Assembly (NCBI GenBank): GCA_036379395.1
Contig: DASVGR010000127.1
Location: forward strand, 1 to 48,334
Length of the DNA: 48,334 bases
Origin: Oleiagrimonas sp036379395
GTDB taxonomy: Bacteria; Pseudomonadota; Gammaproteobacteria; Xanthomonadales; Rhodanobacteraceae
Reading direction: 5' to 3'
Shown here: piece after piece, positions 43,491 to 48,334 of the stretch
Layout: each line of letters opens with the position of its first letter
Position numbering within the stretch: the stretch's first letter is position 1
The notes under the pieces: generated by a model
Told to the model about the DNA's origin: nothing
The model's database searches: none
Seen by the model: the letters and a program-made list of their open reading frames with translations, nothing else
Made by a program: the position numbers and the translations under genes

Positions 43491-46121
43491 TCACTTTGCA
43501 TCACCGGACGAGTGCCAGGTGGCCGACAGGACACCCGGCGCCGCAAGGTCGCTGGAATCAGCCGCGTACAACGTGTATTGGCCCTTGCCCGGCGGCTGCC
43601 AGTTGCCGGCCTTGTCCACGTGGCGCAACCGTTTCAGCGGCACGTCGATCTTGACCGGAAGGCTCTGCCCCGGCGTCAGGGTGACGCGCTTGAAACCCAC
43701 CAGCTTGCGCAGCGGAACGTCATGCAGCGACGCCGGATAACGCAGATAAATCTGCACGACATCGGACCCCTTGCGCTTGCCGGTATTGGCGACATGCACA
43801 GTGACTTGCAGCCGGCGCGGCTGGCCCGATGCCGTGTCGTCATCAACATGCATGCCGGAAAAGGCAAACGAGGTGTAGCTCAGCCCGTAGCCAAAGGGAT
43901 ACAGCGGCGGCTTGTCGAAAAACCGGTAGGTACGGCCTTGCATGCTGTAGCTGTTGTACGGCTGCAAATCGGCATCCGAGGCGTAGAACGTCAGCGGCAG
44001 GTGGCCGGACGGGTTGATCACGCCGGCCAGCATGGCAGCAATGGCCGGGCCGCCGGCTTCGCCGGGGTACCACGCCGCCACGATGGCGTCGGCATGCGCC
44101 TTGGCCCAACGCAAGGCCACCGAACTGCCGGACATCAGCACCACCACCAAGGGCTTGCCTTCCTGCTTGGCCAACTTCAGCAGCTGTCGTTGCGGGCGTG
44201 GCAGGTCGATGCTGGTGCGGTCGCCGTGCACGTAGCCGGGCACGACGTAGGGCGAGGCTTCGTTTTCCAGCACCGGCGTGCTGCCGACGAAAGCCACGAC
44301 GACATCGCTTTGCGCGATGACTTTCCGGGCCGCCGCCAGCAACGCTCCGGGTGGCGCGATCCATTCCAGCCGCGCGCCGCTGTCGCCACTGGCGTGGTCG
44401 AGCGTGATGCGGATCGGCGTGGGCTGGCCGGCCTGCAGGTGAACCTTGAGCGTCACATCGCCGCGCTGGTCGACTTCGGCCAGACCAACCTGGGCGCGGC
44501 CCACTTGCATGCCGGCCTTGTCGTGGGTCTGGCAGTCGTAACAGCGATGGACATGAAACACGAGGGTGTATTGCCCGCTGGCCGGCGCGGTGAGCGTGCC
44601 CGTCCACACGGTGCCAAAACGCGCGGCGGAAATACCTTGCGCCGGCGCCACCTGGTTCCAGTCAAAATCAATGTGCCGATCAACGCGATGAACCACCGTG
44701 GAGTTTTTGCCCGACCGGTTGGCATAGACCGCCGCCAGCCCCGCCCGTCCATTGTTCGAACGCAACGCGGTATCGGGAATGACGACCGGCACGCCGCGCG
44801 TGAAACTGGCGCCTTCGGCGTAATGGATATTGACGTGGCCAAAGGTCTTGCGCAGGGCCGTCAGTGGCGTGACGGGATGGTCGATCGTGCCGTGGTAGTT
44901 GCCTTCCAGGTCACGCAGGTTGTCGGCGGTCGGGCCCACGACGGCAATCTTCAGGTGGCCATGGGCTTTCAACGGCAACGTGTGGTCGCGGTTTTTCAGC
45001 AGCACCAGTGACTCGGCGGCCGCCCGCCACGCGAGTGGGTAATGCTGCTTGAGCGTGTCGGCGTCGAAACGGATTTTGGCACGCGGATCGTTCGGCTCGG
45101 GCGTCAGCACGCCCAGTTTCCGGCGCACGTCGAGCACCTTCACCACGCGCCGCACCAGTGCCTCGCGTGTCACCTTGCCTTGTTGCACGGCCTGCGCCAG
45201 GGCGTCGTAGCTGTGCCCGCAATCAATGTCGGTGCCCGCATCAAAGGCGGCCACGGCACCGGCAACCGGATCGACAACGTAATGGTGCTGCGAAGTCAGG
45301 TCGGCCACGGCATCGCAGTCGGAAACCACCACGCCGCGAAAGCCCCATGTCTTGCGCAGCAGCCCGTCCAACATGGGCTTGTTGGCGCAACTGGGCACGC
45401 CATGCACGGCCGAATACGAACACATTACCGAACCGACTTGCGCACCTTGCACCAGTTGCTTGAAAGCCGGCAAATACGTGCGCGTCAGCTCACGTCTGGA
45501 CACGTCCACGTCAAACGAAAAACGTCCCGGTTCGGGGCCGCTGTAGGCCAGAAAATGCTTGGCCGTGGCCAGCGCCACGGGATGTGCCGAATCACCCTGC
45601 ACGCCTTCGACATAGGCGCTGGCCAGACGCGAAGTCAGCAGCGGATCCTCGCCGTAGGTTTCCATGACGCGCCCCCAGCGCGGATCGCGGGCGAGGTTGA
45701 TGACCGGCGCCCACAGCGTCACGCCCTGGTAACGGCCATGCGCCGCATCCGGGCCGATGTCGTTGTACTTGCCGCGCGCCTCGTGACCGACGGCTCGGCC
45801 GACCTGCCCGATCAACGCCGGATCCCAGGTGGCCGCCAGCCCGATCGGCTCGGGGAAAACCGTCGCGTAGCCCGCACGTGCGACTCCGTGCAAACCCTCG
45901 CTCCACCAGTTGTAGGCCGGCGCATGCAATGCAGGCACGGCCGGCTGCGCATTGCCCAGAAGTCTGGCAAGCGCGGCCGTCGGCAAGGTTTGCACCTGCT
46001 TCAGCACATTGTCGCGCGCATTTTGCGGGGGCTTTGCAAAAGCGGGGTTGCCCCACGCCACCGGCCATGTTGCCAGCAGAAGACACGCCAGCGAACCGGC
46101 CAAACCATCACGCGTTTTCAT
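43491..46121 (-). CDS. GH3 beta-glycosidase (xylosidase/glucosidase) with PA14 insert
   Basis: 876 residues. Signal peptide ends near GNPAFA. The GH3 domain holds the nucleophile Asp268 in VVVSDCDAV, KHFLAY and PVINLARDPRWGR, followed by the (alpha/beta)6 domain (LVLLKNRDHTLPL). A PA14 domain (about 450-600; GTVWTGTLTAPASGQYTL) is inserted, as in many GH3 beta-glucosidases and beta-xylosidases, and a Fn3-like domain ends the protein (SYTSFAFSG, DVVQIYLRYP). The YNWWSEGLHGVAR start is close to xylan 1,4-beta-xylosidases. Its own control region contains an even palindrome at 46179-46194. Confidence 0.92.
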   Translation of the reverse strand: MKTRDGLAGSLACLLLATWPVAWGNPAFAKPPQNARDNVLKQVQTLPTAALARLLGNAQPAVPALHAPAYNWWSEGLHGVARAGYATVFPEPIGLAATWDPALIGQVGRAVGHEARGKYNDIGPDAAHGRYQGVTLWAPVINLARDPRWGRVMETYGEDPLLTSRLASAYVEGVQGDSAHPVALATAKHFLAYSGPEPGRFSFDVDVSRRELTRTYLPAFKQLVQGAQVGSVMCSYSAVHGVPSCANKPMLDGLLRKTWGFRGVVVSDCDAVADLTSQHHYVVDPVAGAVAAFDAGTDIDCGHSYDALAQAVQQGKVTREALVRRVVKVLDVRRKLGVLTPEPNDPRAKIRFDADTLKQHYPLAWRAAAESLVLLKNRDHTLPLKAHGHLKIAVVGPTADNLRDLEGNYHGTIDHPVTPLTALRKTFGHVNIHYAEGASFTRGVPVVIPDTALRSNNGRAGLAAVYANRSGKNSTVVHRVDRHIDFDWNQVAPAQGISAARFGTVWTGTLTAPASGQYTLVFHVHRCYDCQTHDKAGMQVGRAQVGLAEVDQRGDVTLKVHLQAGQPTPIRITLDHASGDSGARLEWIAPPGALLAAARKVIAQSDVVVAFVGSTPVLENEASPYVVPGYVHGDRTSIDLPRPQRQLLKLAKQEGKPLVVVLMSGSSVALRWAKAHADAIVAAWYPGEAGGPAIAAMLAGVINPSGHLPLTFYASDADLQPYNSYSMQGRTYRFFDKPPLYPFGYGLSYTSFAFSGMHVDDDTASGQPRRLQVTVHVANTGKRKGSDVVQIYLRYPASLHDVPLRKLVGFKRVTLTPGQSLPVKIDVPLKRLRHVDKAGNWQPPGKGQYTLYAADSSDLAAPGVLSATWHSSGDAK

Positions 46122-46178
46122 TGTCTGGATCCGTCAAGTCGAAACGACCTTGCCGCGTCACGCTGCGGCGATGCCTGA

Positions 46179-46194
46179 AAGATAAGGTTATCTT
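46179..46194. promoter_or_regulatory. Candidate operator of the GH3 gene: palindrome AAGATAA-GG-TTATCTT
   Basis: A perfect palindrome with 7-bp arms (46179-46185 and 46188-46194) lies 58 bp upstream of the GH3 start codon. On the coding strand it overlaps a GATAAC -10-like hexamer, so a bound repressor could block transcription. The regulator is not in the window. Confidence 0.45.
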
Positions 46195-46315
46195 GCCGCG
46201 AGACCCGATCCAATTGTCATGGCTTTGCAATTGACGCATGCAGGCAATGCCGGGCAGCGCCGCCCATCCGGCCCGGACGAGCTGGCGAAAAGAGGATCCC
46301 GATGCACCGCCGACA

Positions 46316-47125
46316 CTACGCCAGATGCGTATCCAGCACCTGGTCGATGGCGTACAGCCCCGGCTTGCGGCCAGCCAGCCAAATGGCGGCAGCCAAGGCA
46401 CCTCGCGCGAAGATGGCGCGGTCGGTCGCGCGATGGGTCAACTCCAGGCGTTCGCCGCGCGTGGCCAGCAGGGCCGTGTGCTCGCCCACGATGTCGCCAC
46501 CACGCACCACGGCAAAGCCGATGCTGCCAGTCTCGCGCGCCCCCGTGTGCCCATGCCGGGCAAAAGCGGCCACATCGTCGAGCTCGCGGCCCCGCGCCTG
46601 CGCCGCCGCCTTGCCCAAGGCCAACGCCGTGCCGGACGGTGCATCCTGCTTGCGGCCGTGGTGGGCCTCGATGAGTTCGATGTCCCACTCGGACAAGGCG
46701 GCCGCCGCCTCGCGCAGCAAACGCGTCAGGACGGCGACGCCAAGACTGAAATTGGCGGCACGCAGGACAGGTATCTCCTGGCTGGCCGCCACCAGTTCGG
46801 CCTCCAGCGCAGCGGACAGCCCCGTCGTGCCAACCACCAGCGCGACGTGCTGCCGACGACAATGGGCCAGCGCCGCGGCCAACCCGTCGGGGCTGCTGAA
46901 GTCGATGACGACATCCAGGGCATCGGCGGCGTCCCAGTTGGCGGCGTAGCACAAGGTTTCCGGCGTGGCCGGGGTGGTCACCGGCTGTCCGACCAATTCA
47001 GAATCGGCATTGATGACGGCGCGTGCCAGCGTCAAATGCGGATTGGCGCGCACCAGGCCCCGCAATGCCTGCCCCATGCGGCCAGAAGCGCCATTGATGG
47101 CAACACGGACGGTTGAATGGCTCAT
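46316..47125 (-). CDS. dapB: 4-hydroxy-tetrahydrodipicolinate reductase DapB
   Basis: 269 residues. Rossmann fold with GASGRMGQ (12-19) for NAD(P)H, then VVGTTGL, and the catalytic/substrate motif IELIEAHHGRKQDAPSGTA (His155-His156, Lys159). It reduces the product of DapA in lysine/diaminopimelate synthesis. It follows dnaJ by 80 bp on the same strand, the common Xanthomonadales order. Confidence 0.97.
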   Translation of the reverse strand: MSHSTVRVAINGASGRMGQALRGLVRANPHLTLARAVINADSELVGQPVTTPATPETLCYAANWDAADALDVVIDFSSPDGLAAALAHCRRQHVALVVGTTGLSAALEAELVAASQEIPVLRAANFSLGVAVLTRLLREAAAALSEWDIELIEAHHGRKQDAPSGTALALGKAAAQARGRELDDVAAFARHGHTGARETGSIGFAVVRGGDIVGEHTALLATRGERLELTHRATDRAIFARGALAAAIWLAGRKPGLYAIDQVLDTHLA

Positions 47126-47205
47126 GATCGTTCCGATTTCACGACGAAAACGGCCATCCTAACGCGACATCGCCACATGCGCAGCGACGTGGTGCCAACG
47201 ATCGC

Positions 47206-48333
47206 TCATGCAGTCATGCGCGACCAGAATTTCTTCACGCCGTCCTTCCACGTCTGCGCGCGCGGCGAATGCTCCTCGGCCACGGACTCGTCGGCAAAAG
47301 TGGCTTCGAACGCTTCCAGCAACTGGCGCTGTTCGTCGTTCAGGCGCACCGGGGTTTCCACCTGCACATGGCAGATGAGATCACCCTGGCGGCCGCCGCG
47401 CACGGGTTTCACGCCACGGCCGCGCAAACGGAAAGTCTGCCCGGTTTGCGTCTCCGCCGGCACGTCGATGTCCACCTCGCCTTCCAGCGTCGGCACCTTG
47501 ATCTTGGCGCCCAGGGCGGCCTGGCCGAAACGGATCGGCACTTCGCAGTAAAGGTCGGCACCATCGCGCTGGAAGATGGCGTGCTCGCGCACGTTGACTT
47601 CGACATACAAATCGCCGGCCTGGCCACCGGCTGGTGCGGCTTCGCCCTGCCCGGCCAGACGAACGCGATCACCGTTGTCGACGCCGGCCGGAATATTGAC
47701 CGACAGCGTGCGCTTGTCCTCGACGCGGCCGTGGCCGTGGCAGGTCTTGCACGGCTTTTCGATGACTTGCCCCGTGCCGTGGCAGCGCGGACAAGTCTGC
47801 TGCACCGAGAAGATGCCGTTTTGCATGCGCACGCGGCCGTGACCGGCACAGGTTTCGCAGGTGCGCTTCTTGCCGTCCTCGGAACCCGATCCCTTGCAGT
47901 CTTCGCAAGCCACCAGGGTGGGAATGTCGATGTTTTTGGTGACGCCGAACACGGCCTCTTCGAGGTCGATTTCCATGATGTAGCGCAGATCGGCACCGCG
48001 CTGCACGCGCTGGCCGCGGCCACCACCGAAGATGTCGCCGAAAATGTCACCAAAGATGTCGCCCATGTCGCCAAAGCCGCCGCCACCACGCGGGCCGGCG
48101 CCACCATTCTCGAACGCGGCGTGACCGTACTGGTCGTACATCTGGCGTTTTTCGGGATTGGAGAGAATGTCGTAGGCCTCCTTGGCCTCGGTGAATTTCT
48201 CCAGCGCGTCCTTGTCATCCGGATTGCGGTCCGGGTGGTACTTCATGGCCACGCGACGGAACGTCTTTTTCAGCTCCACCTGGGTCACGCTGCGGGACAC
48301 ACCCAGAACTTCGTAGTAATCCCGTTTGCTCAT
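47206..48333 (-). CDS. dnaJ: Chaperone DnaJ
   Basis: 375 residues, complete, starting one base from the window edge. J domain with HPD (33-35), a G/F region containing three GDIFG-type repeats (91-103), a zinc domain with CEDCKGSG (143-150), CETCAGHG (159-166), CPRCHGTG (181-188) and CKTCHGHG (195-202), and the C-terminal substrate-binding domains (PAGVDNGDRV, LICHVQVETPVRLN). It stimulates the ATPase of DnaK. dnaK presumably lies just outside the window. Confidence 0.98.
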   Translation of the reverse strand: MSKRDYYEVLGVSRSVTQVELKKTFRRVAMKYHPDRNPDDKDALEKFTEAKEAYDILSNPEKRQMYDQYGHAAFENGGAGPRGGGGFGDMGDIFGDIFGDIFGGGRGQRVQRGADLRYIMEIDLEEAVFGVTKNIDIPTLVACEDCKGSGSEDGKKRTCETCAGHGRVRMQNGIFSVQQTCPRCHGTGQVIEKPCKTCHGHGRVEDKRTLSVNIPAGVDNGDRVRLAGQGEAAPAGGQAGDLYVEVNVREHAIFQRDGADLYCEVPIRFGQAALGAKIKVPTLEGEVDIDVPAETQTGQTFRLRGRGVKPVRGGRQGDLICHVQVETPVRLNDEQRQLLEAFEATFADESVAEEHSPRAQTWKDGVKKFWSRMTA

Positions 48334-48334
48334 C

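Overview
The window is one 48.3 kb stretch of GC-rich chromosome from a gammaproteobacterium, most likely a member of the Rhodanobacteraceae/Xanthomonadales (Dyella, Rhodanobacter or Rudaea-like). The reasons are the exbB-exbD-msbA-lpxK order, the dnaJ-dapB pair, GTAG-headed REP elements of the type seen in Stenotrophomonas and relatives, a DUF929 protein and a PNGase A-type amidase. The genus is inference; no rRNA is present.

Layout. 1-5140: housekeeping genes: rlmJ (cut by the window edge), a small flavodoxin, a class I aromatic/aspartate aminotransferase, a fosmidomycin-type exporter overlapping a SMUG1-type uracil-DNA glycosylase, and tRNA-Val with its own promoter and terminator. 5248-5424: two paired REP (BIME) units. 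5429-9357: envelope operon exbB-exbD-msbA-lpxK. 9442-16224: CPBP protease, an orphan FimT-like pseudopilin, tRNA-Asn, uvrB, an HpnB-like glycosyltransferase, an MpaB-type oxygenase and a small secreted beta-sandwich protein.

16339-22447 is the accessory island and the most interesting part. A winged-helix/TolB-like regulator is divergent from a run of ten co-directional genes. The first four look like RebB-family R-body ('killing trait') proteins. Four small unknown genes follow; these and the last RebB-like gene are joined by ATGA overlaps or a 1-nt gap. The run ends with a nitrilase-superfamily enzyme with an intact Glu-Lys-Cys triad and a protein with a degenerate Nudix box. The AT-rich divergent intergenic region carries a perfect 15-bp palindrome and a half-conserved second copy 21 bp away, so the island probably has its own operator. 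Several intercistronic hairpins could set the protein ratios. I propose it as an R-body-like extendable structure with enzymatic accessory proteins.

22501-29148: yghU, a metallophosphoesterase with a membrane partner, rhlE with a long leader, a HIT protein, a 2.5-copy tandem repeat of about 170 bp containing REPs, a redoxin and a ferredoxin-NADP-reductase-like protein. 29149-36066: a TonB-dependent receptor with a strong promoter, DUF929, an alpha/beta hydrolase, a Ca2+/H+ antiporter-like protein, DUF3228 and yegP. 36151-46121: secreted hydrolases: S53 peptidase, GH20 hexosaminidase, DUF1615 lipoprotein, PNGase A-type amidase and a GH3 enzyme with a PA14 insert. This set could strip and digest plant- or fungal-type glycoproteins. 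46316-48333: dapB and dnaJ.

All family assignments were made by reading sequence motifs; no database search was possible.
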